NCBI GenBank assembly: GCA_964444665.1 | Contig: CAYUIE010000006.1 | Span: 62,001 to 126,000, forward strand | Source of the DNA: CAYZTY01 sp964444665 | Lineage (GTDB): Bacteria; Planctomycetota; Phycisphaerae; Sedimentisphaerales; CAYZTY01 | Direction: 5' to 3' | Length of the DNA: 64,000 bases | Shown here: in pieces, positions 34,852 through 42,053 of the stretch | How the letters are laid out: every line of letters starts with the position of its first letter | Position numbering within the stretch: position 1 is the first letter of the stretch | Notes under the pieces: generated by a model | What the model was told of the DNA's origin: nothing | The model's database searches: none | The model's input: the letters and a program-made list of their open reading frames with translations, nothing else | Position numbers and translations under genes: made by a program

Positions 34852-35151
34852 TCAATCTTCCATGTTCACAAAGTCTGTCAAATCGACACTGTGCTGCCTC
34901 TCAAAAGCCTGCATTTGCTCTATTCTCTCTATGTCGTCTTTGATGCGGCTGGCGAGTTTGAAAATATAAGGCTTGCCGGCAAGGCGATTCTTCAAATCCT
35001 CGAGCATCGGCTCCCAACTGCCCTCATATAGCTGACCCTTGAGAATAACCAGCATACGGTGCTCTCTCGTGAGCGTTTTGACAAAATCCTGAACCGCCTG
35101 ATTAGTAACCGAATCCCTGCTTTTATCGTTATATGAGCCCGGCTCTGCCAT
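34852..35151 (-). CDS. Small protein of unknown function
   Basis: 99 residues, no signal or span, mainly helical and acidic. The middle (DFVKTLTREHRMLVILKGQLYEGSWEPMLEDLKNRLAGKPYIFKLASRIKDDIERIEQM) is regular and seems a real coding stretch. No motif I recognise. It lies between the propeller gene and the exporter, 122 bases after the exporter stops, on the same strand. Confidence 0.6.
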   Translation of the reverse strand: MAEPGSYNDKSRDSVTNQAVQDFVKTLTREHRMLVILKGQLYEGSWEPMLEDLKNRLAGKPYIFKLASRIKDDIERIEQMQAFERQHSVDLTDFVNMED

Positions 35152-35273
35152 TTACAACCTCGCTCGGCCAAATCCTAAAGCCCTGTCAGTGGGATTTCAA
35201 CAAAAAAATACCAAATGCGGAAAATGCGAAAAACAATCTAAAGCTCGATAAAGCACTAAATCCGGCGGCTATT

Positions 35274-36080
35274 TCAGCCGCCTGTCGTCACAGTCAGCAT
35301 CTTGTATGCCGCCGCTATCGCCAGTAATATAAATGCAACTCGAACAACATCTCGTGGAAGCGTGTGTGTCAGGCGCCCCCCAAAAAAACCGCCCACTGCC
35401 GCTGTTGGAATAACAACCGCAGCAATCCTGACAGAGTCCATTATTTCGATATTATGGCCGCCAAGGGTCAGGTTTTTATACAAGGCCCCAATCAAAGAAA
35501 TGGAAATTATTGTAGCCGCGGAATTTGCAATCGCCCTTCGCAACGGCATCCTGAGCAGAAGTTGCTGCAGCGGCACGCAGATAGCACCGCCCCCCATTCC
35601 TAAAAGTCCCGCTCCCAGGCCTGTCACAAACCCGCTTAGAATTGTCAATGGCATCGACCGGCGAACGTCCGAAACCGTTCGGGCCGCAGTACCGTTTACA
35701 GAACGTACTAACCGAAAGCAGTTATAAACCACAACATAAATCAGAAATATTCCGAACAACCTCGCAAGAAGATAACTCTTTCCACTTGCAAAAAAGGCGC
35801 TGTTGCTCAAAGCTACACCAGCCAATACTCCCACAACCGCCGCCGGTATCAGCAATTTAATTATATCCCCCATCAAGGCATTGGCCTTCCTGTGGGACAG
35901 CGCCGACGAAGTCGCCACAAAAAAGTTACATATCATTGCCGAGGCCTGATATAAATGCTGATTCTCTCCCCACAGCAAAACCAGAGCAGGAATCATCACG
36001 ACCGAGCCGCCAATGCCCAACAACCCCCCGTAAAGCCCCATCAGAACACCAATCGCCGCTAAAATTAAATGGTCCATCAT
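35274..36080 (-). CDS. TauE/SafE family anion exporter
   Basis: 268 residues of about eight membrane helices. The two halves each carry the family's GxxxGxGGG turn: MGLYGGLLGIGGSVVMIPALVL (residues 14-35) and FVTGLGAGLLGMGGGAICVPL (about 151-171). Related proteins move sulfite, sulfoacetate or taurine outward. The ion here is unknown. Its start lies 51 bases from trpC and both are on the minus strand, so they could be co-transcribed. Confidence 0.88.
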   Translation of the reverse strand: MMDHLILAAIGVLMGLYGGLLGIGGSVVMIPALVLLWGENQHLYQASAMICNFFVATSSALSHRKANALMGDIIKLLIPAAVVGVLAGVALSNSAFFASGKSYLLARLFGIFLIYVVVYNCFRLVRSVNGTAARTVSDVRRSMPLTILSGFVTGLGAGLLGMGGGAICVPLQQLLLRMPLRRAIANSAATIISISLIGALYKNLTLGGHNIEIMDSVRIAAVVIPTAAVGGFFGGRLTHTLPRDVVRVAFILLAIAAAYKMLTVTTGG

Positions 36081-36130
36081 TCCAAATCTAAGTCGACTGA
36101 ATTTCTCACCACCGGCACGTCATTTAACCT

Positions 36131-36931
36131 TCAGCCGAAAAGCTCCCTGAATTTCTCCGCGATGTCCGGCTTCTCACAAAGCGTCTGGCCAATCAAAACA
36201 GCACGAGCCCCCGCCGAGATTATCATTTCGACGTCCTGGCGGCTCTTTATCCCACTCTCGGTAACCAGCTCAGTTTTATTGTCAATCAACTCCGCCAACC
36301 GTACCGTTGTATTTACGTCAACCTTCATCGTCTTCAAGTTACGGTTGTTAATGCCAATCAGGTTGTAGTGTTTCTTTGGGAATCCTATCATGCTTCGGAC
36401 CGTTAAAAGTGTATCGGCGTCGTGAATTTCCACCAGAGAGGTCAACGTAAGCTCCGCCGCTAATATCATTAAATCGATAAGCTCGCCCGGTTTCAGCGCC
36501 TCGGCAATAAGCAGAATCGCATCCGCCCCCGCCAGCCGCGACTCATAAACCTGCCACTGGTCTATGATGAAATCCTTGCGCAATACTGGCAGGGCCACCG
36601 CCTCTTTGATTTGACTTAGGTACTCAAGCCGGCCCTGAAAGTACTTCTCATCCGTAAGAACACTAATCGCGTCCGCCCCACATCTTTCGTAAATTTCCGC
36701 AATCTTTACCGGCTCGAAATCTTCCCGAATCATCCCCGCCGACGGCGAGGCCTTCTTTACCTCGGCAATCACGTTAATGCCTCGCCGGTTCGGTTTCGTA
36801 ACCGCCTTGTAAAAATTACGGCACTTCTCCAGACTCTGCGCCCGTGCTTTTAGCTGCGCAAAATCAACCTGGCTTTTTCGCTGCTCTACCTCAGCCCGCT
36901 TGTCGGCAATAATCTTATCTAATATTGTCAC
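36131..36931 (-). CDS. trpC: Indole-3-glycerol phosphate synthase
   Basis: 266 residues forming the TIM barrel that closes the indole ring in tryptophan synthesis. Signatures: INVIAEVKKASPSAG (catalytic Lys in the KKASPS block), AISVLTDEKYFQG, LPVLRKDFIIDQWQVYESRLAGADAILLI, GINNRNLKTMKVD and LVTESGIKSRQDV with the phosphate-binding AVLIGQTL end. It is separated from other trp genes, none of which appear in the window. Confidence 0.95.
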   Translation of the reverse strand: MTILDKIIADKRAEVEQRKSQVDFAQLKARAQSLEKCRNFYKAVTKPNRRGINVIAEVKKASPSAGMIREDFEPVKIAEIYERCGADAISVLTDEKYFQGRLEYLSQIKEAVALPVLRKDFIIDQWQVYESRLAGADAILLIAEALKPGELIDLMILAAELTLTSLVEIHDADTLLTVRSMIGFPKKHYNLIGINNRNLKTMKVDVNTTVRLAELIDNKTELVTESGIKSRQDVEMIISAGARAVLIGQTLCEKPDIAEKFRELFG

Positions 36932-36973
36932 CGGCTAATAAACTCCTGAAAATATCCACAGCGAGAAGGCAGC

Positions 36974-37366
36974 TCATTCTGAGACTTTAACATACAACAT
37001 CCGTAACTGGTGCAGTGCTCCATTGAGTATCTCGGCTTCCTGCTCGCTGAGGTTGCCCTTTGTCTTTGCCTCCAGCGCCTCCAGCACATCAATATGATAC
37101 TTGGCTAATTCCAGGTCCGGTTCTTTCTTCTCCTGCCCTTCCGGCGCTAATGCTCCAATTGCAAACAATGCCTGCGTAGCCAGCATACTAACCAGTCCTG
37201 CAAAATCACCTGTCGGCAGGGGGCCCCGGCGTTTCTCCTTCACCTGCTTCTGCTTCTGCCGTTCTGCGCTCTCCTGAGCCATCATAACTTCCTTTTCCTT
37301 ACGTGCCTGCTCTTTCCAGTCTTCATCGATTATTATCTTTTCCTGTTCTTTCTTTTCCTCTTCCAC
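36974..37366 (-). CDS. DUF1844 protein
   Basis: 130 residues. The N-terminal half is a charged helix (KEQEKIIIDEDWKEQARKEK); the C-terminal half fits DUF1844: GDFAGLVSMLATQALFAIGAL followed by ELAKYHIDVLEALEAKTKGNLSEQEAEILNGALHQLRMLYVKV. Function of the family is not known. Lies between smpB and trpC on the same strand with short spacing. Confidence 0.82.
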   Translation of the reverse strand: MEEEKKEQEKIIIDEDWKEQARKEKEVMMAQESAERQKQKQVKEKRRGPLPTGDFAGLVSMLATQALFAIGALAPEGQEKKEPDLELAKYHIDVLEALEAKTKGNLSEQEAEILNGALHQLRMLYVKVSE

Positions 37367-37390
37367 AGTAACAGACCCTCCGTCTGGTTC

Positions 37391-37882
37391 CTACTTTACT
37401 TTTCGCCGATACTTTTTCATACTCCTGTCAATATCCCGCCTGAGCTCTCGTCGTTCGATTTGTTTACGCTTGTCATATTTTCTCTTGCCTTTCGCCAGTC
37501 CCAGCTCGATTTTTGCCAGACCTCGCGCGTTAAAAAATATCCGCAGAGGAACTAACGTAAAGCCTCGTTGCTCGAGCTTGCTTGTTATCTTTTTTATCTG
37601 TCGTTTGTGCAGCAGTAACTTCCTCTTCCTCTCCGGCGGATGGTTATGAATACTCGCCTGTGGGTACGGTGATATTTTACTGCCCACCAGCCAGCACTGG
37701 CCTTCTCTTATCTGGGCATACGCCCCATCCAACTCCGCCTGCCTGGCCCGCAACGATTTAACCTCTGTACCCAACAGCACAAGGCCCGCCTCTATTTTCT
37801 CCGTTATCTCGTAATCGCGGAAGGCCTTCTTGTTGACTATTTGCCCTTGTGCAGGCCTTTTTTTGCCTGAACCTTTTGCCAT
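37391..37882 (-). CDS. smpB: SsrA-binding protein SmpB
   Basis: 163 residues. Contains KAFRDYEITEKIEAGLVLLGTEVKSLRA, the OB-fold core, then KISPYPQASIHNHPPERKRKLLLHKRQIKKITSKLEQRGFTLVPLRIFFNARGLAKIELGLAKGKRKYDKRKQIERRE, which is the hallmark SmpB sequence including the KxxYDKR motif. It binds tmRNA and brings it to stalled ribosomes. The tmRNA gene was looked for in the 283-base gap upstream (37883-38165) and not found. Confidence 0.96.
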   Translation of the reverse strand: MAKGSGKKRPAQGQIVNKKAFRDYEITEKIEAGLVLLGTEVKSLRARQAELDGAYAQIREGQCWLVGSKISPYPQASIHNHPPERKRKLLLHKRQIKKITSKLEQRGFTLVPLRIFFNARGLAKIELGLAKGKRKYDKRKQIERRELRRDIDRSMKKYRRKVK

Positions 37883-37979
37883 TCATTGTATAATACCAAC
37901 AAAACCAGCCTTTGCAAGATAAGTGATTTCAGATGCCTGCCCCTATAGTGCAGGATACAAAACACGCTATTTACGCAGC

Positions 37980-37993
37980 CCCGATTTATCGGG
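37980..37993. repeat. GC palindrome, variant copy
   Basis: CCCGATTTATCGGG is a 6-bp inverted repeat with a 2-base centre in the gap upstream of smpB. Part of the same dispersed family as 8796 and 50475, with GAT/ATC in place of GAC/GTC. Confidence 0.5.
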
Positions 37994-38165
37994 AAAGAAT
38001 TATTACACCCACACTAATCAGTAATTTTGCAACGAAGCGCATAGTCAGGCCTTCCACACATACAGCCCTTCCCCCCAGCGCACCCTGAAGCGGAATAAAA
38101 ACGTCGAGACAGCTCCCGCCCGCCGTTTGCCCACCGGGCCGGCGCAAGGCAAGTTTCGGCCGTGC

Positions 38166-38606
38166 CTACTTTATGAATCTGATACTGACCGGATAGCGAT
38201 AGGCTTCGCCACTGTTCGACTTGACGCTTGCAACGATACAAAACACAAGGTCCGCAATAAACACCGCAGGAACCAGGGCAAATCCTATGCAAACAAAAAT
38301 CAACACGGGAGTTAGAACAGAAGCAACTGCAAAGGCAATTGCCACCGTAATCTGAAAGTTCAATGCCTCCTTGCCCTGGTTGTCTATGAATGCGTCCTCA
38401 TCTTTCTTGACAAGCCAGATGATAAGCGGACCTACAAAGCATGTAAAAAGGCCCAGCAGGTGACACCACATCGCCCACATCCGCGCCTCCTTTGTGGTCT
38501 CCTGCGGCGGCTGCTGTTCGGCACCCTCGGACTCCGCGGCGCCTTCGCCACCTTTTACTTCCTCATCGCCCGCCACATCTTCCGGGTTTTCGTTTTTCTT
38601 GTCCAT
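38166..38606 (-). CDS. DUF4870 (Tic20-like) membrane protein
   Basis: 146 residues. An acidic, disordered N-terminus (KNENPEDVAGDEEVKGGEG) is followed by the family block WAMWCHLLGLF, VGPLIIWLVKKDEDAFIDNQGKEALNFQIT, and two hydrophobic spans (AFAVASVLTPVLIFVCIGF, VPAVFIADLVFCIVA). Function of the family is not known; it is widespread and often called Tic20-like. Ends with YPVSIRFIK, typical of the group. Confidence 0.85.
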   Translation of the reverse strand: MDKKNENPEDVAGDEEVKGGEGAAESEGAEQQPPQETTKEARMWAMWCHLLGLFTCFVGPLIIWLVKKDEDAFIDNQGKEALNFQITVAIAFAVASVLTPVLIFVCIGFALVPAVFIADLVFCIVASVKSNSGEAYRYPVSIRFIK

Positions 38607-38792
38607 TGGCTCTTCCCCTAATTGTCGTTATTAATTATCTGCCGGCAGCAAAGCCGGCAAAAACTTCCAATTTTCTACCCAATCTGCAAATACCAGTCAA
38701 GAACAATTCCTATATGTCCGGGACAATACCTGCGGGCCGGATGCTGGATACCGCACAATACTGCCTTGAATCTGTTGTCAGATGCAGTTCCG

Positions 38793-39860
38793 ATGGGCTA
38801 TAATAGATTTGTGGAGCGAGCTTCTTATAGAATAATTGATGCCAACTTCAACCGGGCCCGTGAGGCAGCTCGGCTGATTGAGGAATTCTGCAGGTTTGCC
38901 CTAAATTCCGCCCAGCTTAGCTCACGGGCCAAAAAGCTTCGACATGAGCTTTGTACGGCGATTGCCCGGCTAAACACCGCCAGATTAATCACCGCGCGAG
39001 ATACGCCCGGAGACGTGGGGACGGATATAAAAGTCCAGGGGCAATTACAACGGGCCGAACTGAGGGATTGTGTGACGGCGGCGTGCAAACGCCTTACCGA
39101 GGCGCTTCGAGCACTGGCCGAAATCACCCGCACGGTGGACCCAAAGACTGCCGAGAGCATTGAAAAACTGAGATATTCGGCCTACACACTCGAAAAGGAC
39201 GTCCTCATCTGTAGCGAAGTGAGAGAAAAGTTTAAATCGGTCAGCCTTTATGTGATAATCACCACTGATTTACCAGTTGATGTTGTCTACCTGGCAAGCA
39301 ATTGCATTGCCGGCGGGGCGGACTGCATCCAACTTCGAGCTAAAGCTATGAACGACGACAGTGTCTTTGCCCTGGCGGTTGAATTAACTAAAATGTGCCG
39401 TGATGCCGGTGTGCTTTGCATAATAAACGACAGAGTTGATATCGCGGCAGCAGCCGGTGCCGACGGGGTACACTTAGGCCAGAGGGACCTGCCTCTGCGT
39501 GAGGCGAGAAAACTCGAGTTGACGCCGCTGATTCTGGGAAAAAGCACACATTCACCTGCCGAATTGGATACCGCAATTGCTCAAGGCGCTGATTATGTCT
39601 CACTTGGTCCGGTTTTTGTTACCGATACGAAACCGGATACCCCAGCGGTTGGGCTGGATTTCGTAAAGCAAGGCGCGGCACAAGCTGATGCTGCGGGGAT
39701 AGGCAGCGTCGCGATTGGTGGAATTAAGCTTGAGAGTATTGATAACGTTCTAAGGACCGGCGTAAAAACAATTGCAGTCTGCTCAGCGGTATGCAATAGC
39801 CGTGAACCCAAACAGGTATGTCGATTATTGAAACACAGATTAATTGATGCTGATAATTAG
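38793..39860 (+). CDS. thiE: Thiamine phosphate synthase with N-terminal ThiD2-type domain
   Basis: 355 residues from the ATG at 38793. Residues 1-140 match the ThiD2 domain (SYRIIDANFNRAREAARLIEEFCRFAL, about 9-35), which phosphorylates HMP-P; the rest is ThiE: LYVIITTDLPVDVV, GGADCIQLRAKAM, CIINDRVDIAAAAGADGVHLGQRDL, ILGKSTHSPAELDTA, ADYVSLGPVFVTDTKPD and GSVAIGGIKLESI. So one chain can join the pyrimidine and thiazole phosphates of thiamine. This fused form is known from cyanobacteria and planctomycetes. The frame is open upstream to 38622, but the 57 extra codons are unlike the family. It stands alone. Confidence 0.9.
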   Translation: MGYNRFVERASYRIIDANFNRAREAARLIEEFCRFALNSAQLSSRAKKLRHELCTAIARLNTARLITARDTPGDVGTDIKVQGQLQRAELRDCVTAACKRLTEALRALAEITRTVDPKTAESIEKLRYSAYTLEKDVLICSEVREKFKSVSLYVIITTDLPVDVVYLASNCIAGGADCIQLRAKAMNDDSVFALAVELTKMCRDAGVLCIINDRVDIAAAAGADGVHLGQRDLPLREARKLELTPLILGKSTHSPAELDTAIAQGADYVSLGPVFVTDTKPDTPAVGLDFVKQGAAQADAAGIGSVAIGGIKLESIDNVLRTGVKTIAVCSAVCNSREPKQVCRLLKHRLIDADN

Positions 39861-40478
39861 TATCTCCCCTGCTGATAAGAAATTATGGTCTTTTTTGCTA
39901 TTCGCTAAAATACGATTTTCTACAAGTTATCCACGAAACAAGGTCTATCCTGCCCATCTTAGCCCGAAGGTTGGATTCAAGAGTGAATAACGGCTAAAAG
40001 CAACCGACCGGTAGGTATAGCAGGGCTAATCGGTTATAAGGTGTACACAAGTATATTAATAAAAGGAAGTTGCGCACAATAAAAAAAGAGATGAGAGTAA
40101 TCAGCTCACCTGTAAAAAACCTTGACCATTTTGACATGGATGACGGGTAGTCTGGACTTAGCAAACCTCTCAAGCCGATATATACGTTATTAACAAGTTA
40201 TCCACACGGCTTAGACGGCCATACTTATGCCGGATTTGGGATACAAGACAGCAGGTAAAAAATCCCGAATCCTACATTTTGTCATTTTACGCACAAGCTC
40301 TTGTGGTGTTATAGATTGCAGAGCTACAACAATTTGGGTGTTGAAAAAGAATCGAAAAAAATGTATAAGTTCCCTCTTGTAGTAGTTCTGAAAAATACCG
40401 GGATAAATACATTTCTCAATGCTGGAAAATTAATATCGTTGAAGATTTTAATAAATTCATTTCTGTAAGGAATTATTA
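39861..40478 (+). other. 618-base intergenic region with two DnaA-box-like repeats
   Basis: No gene. It holds the direct repeat ACAAGTTATCCAC twice: 39923-39935 (TTATCCACG) and 40194-40206 (TTATCCACA, a perfect DnaA box). A short hairpin AACCGA/TCGGTT spans 40002-40035. The leader of the following methyltransferase gene lies in the last 100 bases. I looked for cobalamin and THF riboswitch cores and saw none. Confidence 0.5.
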
Positions 40479-41441
40479 ATGACCAAGCCGTTTATTGTCA
40501 TCGGTGAATCCATCCACGCTTCGATTCTCCAGACTGGGCAGATAATGAAACACCTGTACGAATCCGGTCCCGATGCCTACAAACAACCGAGTCGGGAACT
40601 TGACTACATCAGGAACCTGATTACTTCCCAAGTCGACCAGGGCGCCGACTATATCGCCGTTAACGTCGATGCTTTCGGTGAGGCAAAACCCCAGACAGCG
40701 TTAGATATGATGCTTGAATATATCACACTCGTTCGCAAGTGGAGTAAAGGCATCGCAGTTTGCATCGATAGTAGTGACCAGAATACTCTAATCGCAGGTT
40801 TAAAGCATTGGTACGGCGGCGATGAGTCGGGGGTAAAGCAGCCGTTAGTTAATTCGATTAAACTACACACAATGCAAGAAATGATGGAACTGAAGAAAGA
40901 CTATGATTATGCGTTTGTCGGCATGCTGATTAGTGAAAAGAAGGCCGGTGAGCAAGACGGCTCCGGATCGGTTGAGCAATTGTACTCCTTAGCCCGGAAG
41001 ATGTTCGAGCAGGCAATCAACTCTGGTTTCAAAGCAGATGAGTTATTCTTCGACCCCGGCGCTTTCCCGCTGGCAATAGATATGCCGATGGAGCCCGGCC
41101 AGTCGGGATACACCTATCGGGCATTCGAGACGATTAAAAAAATCAAAAGCGACCCGGCAATGAAATCCGCCCATTGCATATTGGGAGTTAGCAACGCAGT
41201 CCGCGACCTGCCGGGGCGGAAAATCGGCCTAGCCAGAGCCTACGTTGCAAAGGCAATGGAGTATGGTCTTGATGCCGGCATAGTTAATCCCACACATCAT
41301 CTTAACGAACGCAATGCCGACCCAAAGCTTCTTGAATTGGTCGATGCCTACGCTAAGATAGACGGCACAGCCGAGGCAATAAACCGGGTGATGCTGCTTA
41401 TGACCCAGTTCTGCCAGGCCGCAAGAAAACCAAAAGCATAA
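40479..41441 (+). CDS. Pterin-binding methyltransferase (AcsE/MeTr-like)
   Basis: 320 residues of the dihydropteroate-synthase-like TIM barrel that binds methyl-tetrahydrofolate. Seen: FIVIGESIHASI at the first strand, QGADYIAVNVDAFGE (second strand Asp/Asn), GIAVCIDSSDQNTLIAGL, LVNSIKLHTM, FFDPGAFPLAIDM and CILGVSNAVRDLPGRK, a row typical of methyltetrahydrofolate:corrinoid methyltransferases (usual length about 260; this one is longer). In such enzymes it moves the methyl group to a corrinoid protein. No corrinoid partner gene is nearby. The start has AAGGAATTATTA before the ATG. Confidence 0.82.
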   Translation: MTKPFIVIGESIHASILQTGQIMKHLYESGPDAYKQPSRELDYIRNLITSQVDQGADYIAVNVDAFGEAKPQTALDMMLEYITLVRKWSKGIAVCIDSSDQNTLIAGLKHWYGGDESGVKQPLVNSIKLHTMQEMMELKKDYDYAFVGMLISEKKAGEQDGSGSVEQLYSLARKMFEQAINSGFKADELFFDPGAFPLAIDMPMEPGQSGYTYRAFETIKKIKSDPAMKSAHCILGVSNAVRDLPGRKIGLARAYVAKAMEYGLDAGIVNPTHHLNERNADPKLLELVDAYAKIDGTAEAINRVMLLMTQFCQAARKPKA

Positions 41442-41857
41442 GCTATACACTGAGCCAAACCTGAGCCCTTGTGCCTGCTTTGTAAAATTCTGTGTTTGCA
41501 ATGTCCAATTTGGTTAACATAGGCAATTTGTTTTTTTTGTGCCGGCCACAGAAAATCTTCATTCTAAATAACCTTTTCTTTTATGAGCCTGGAAACGCTG
41601 ACAGAATACTACAATGGGGAAATTAACATCCTTTAACGGCCCTGCTGCGAACTGCCTTGTTCGTCTCGGCGTACTAAATAGGGTAAACAAGCAGCACTTG
41701 TTGTTAAAGTGTTGCTTGTTTTTGACCGATAAACAAATACGGAAAGAGTTTTCTCCCCTCCGGAAAACATCGGGTAATCCGCACGGGTTCTCGATGTTTT
41801 CTTTTTTTTATCCCCTGCTGTTCTAATCCAGCCAGCCTGTAAACCGCATCTGCCCCC
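41442..41857 (+). ncRNA. Region with two strong hairpin-T-run structures on the plus strand
   Basis: About 400 bases between the methyltransferase and the tracrRNA. On the plus strand, ACAAGCAGCACTT (41687-41699) pairs with AAGTGTTGCTTGT (41707-41719) and is followed by TTTTT; then GAAAACATCG (41763-41772) pairs perfectly with CGATGTTTTC (41792-41801), followed by a run of eight T's (41802-41809). Two such structures in a row suggest a short structured transcript with a tandem terminator, or the methyltransferase terminator followed by a second small RNA. The two transcripts (plus and minus) would meet here. No known RNA family recognised; a 70-codon open frame at 41614 is not credible as a gene. 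Confidence 0.5.
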
Positions 41858-41986
41858 ATAAAAGGATTCGCCCCATTAGGCCTTCTCAGGCCCAATGGGG
41901 CGGTGTCCGCGGGGTTTCCCACTTAAAGCAGGAAACTTACCCTTGTTATGACAAGCCCACAGACACGGATTAGTTACAATACTTGA
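41858..41986 (-). ncRNA. tracrRNA of the type II-C CRISPR system
   Basis: Read on the minus strand, the transcript begins near 41985, enters a 36-base anti-repeat (41945-41980), and then forms two hairpins. The anti-repeat pairs with the whole CRISPR repeat: eight base pairs at the repeat's 5' end, a 2x2 U-U internal loop, and then 26 positions with one more U-U mismatch; four other differences are G-U wobbles. This is what a tracrRNA anti-repeat looks like. Hairpin 1 is GTTTCC/GGAAAC (41914-41936); hairpin 2 is long and GC-rich (41869-41902, CGCCCCATT outer stem and GGCC inner stem) and is followed by a T4 run, a plausible terminator. Length about 130 nt. Confidence 0.88.
41945..41980 (-). 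promoter_or_regulatory. CRISPR anti-repeat inside the tracrRNA
   Basis: Identical to the array repeat at 29 of 36 positions when read in the repeat orientation. 14 bases at one end (ATTGTAACTAATCC) are an exact match and the other end (GTCA..AAC) is nearly so. The differences fall where a bulge is expected in a crRNA:tracrRNA duplex. In the plus-strand direction it also ends in TACAAT, so it might drive cas9. Confidence 0.9.
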
Positions 41987-42021
41987 CTTTTATCATATAA
42001 TACCTAAAATAGTCAAGTCAA
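41981..42021. promoter_or_regulatory. Divergent, overlapping promoters for tracrRNA and cas9
   Basis: Minus strand: TTGACT (42016-42021), 18-base spacer, TATGAT (41992-41997), reading into the tracrRNA. Plus strand: TTGACT (41983-41988), 16-base spacer, TAAAAT (42005-42010), reading into cas9. The two overlap and share an 8-bp perfect inverted repeat, ACTTGACT (41981-41988) with AGTCAAGT (42011-42018). Such an arrangement lets one factor control both, and lets the polymerases exclude each other. Confidence 0.65.
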
Positions 42022-42053
42022 AATTTCAAAAAATCTATTTCCGTAGAGGATAG

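Noticed and set aside
37883..38165. Possible tmRNA gene beside smpB.
   Set aside because: No tRNA-like CCA end, acceptor pairing or tag frame is visible on either strand.
38014..38292. A 92-codon minus-strand frame with many Cys.
   Set aside because: Half of it overlaps the DUF4870 gene in another frame, and composition and lack of a ribosome site argue against it.
39861..40478. Cobalamin or tetrahydrofolate riboswitch before the pterin methyltransferase.
   Set aside because: No B12 box or THF aptamer core was visible; a covariance-model scan would decide.
41614..41826. A 70-codon plus-strand frame upstream of the tracrRNA.
   Set aside because: It crosses two strong hairpins with T-runs and has no ribosome site; structure, not coding, explains the stretch.
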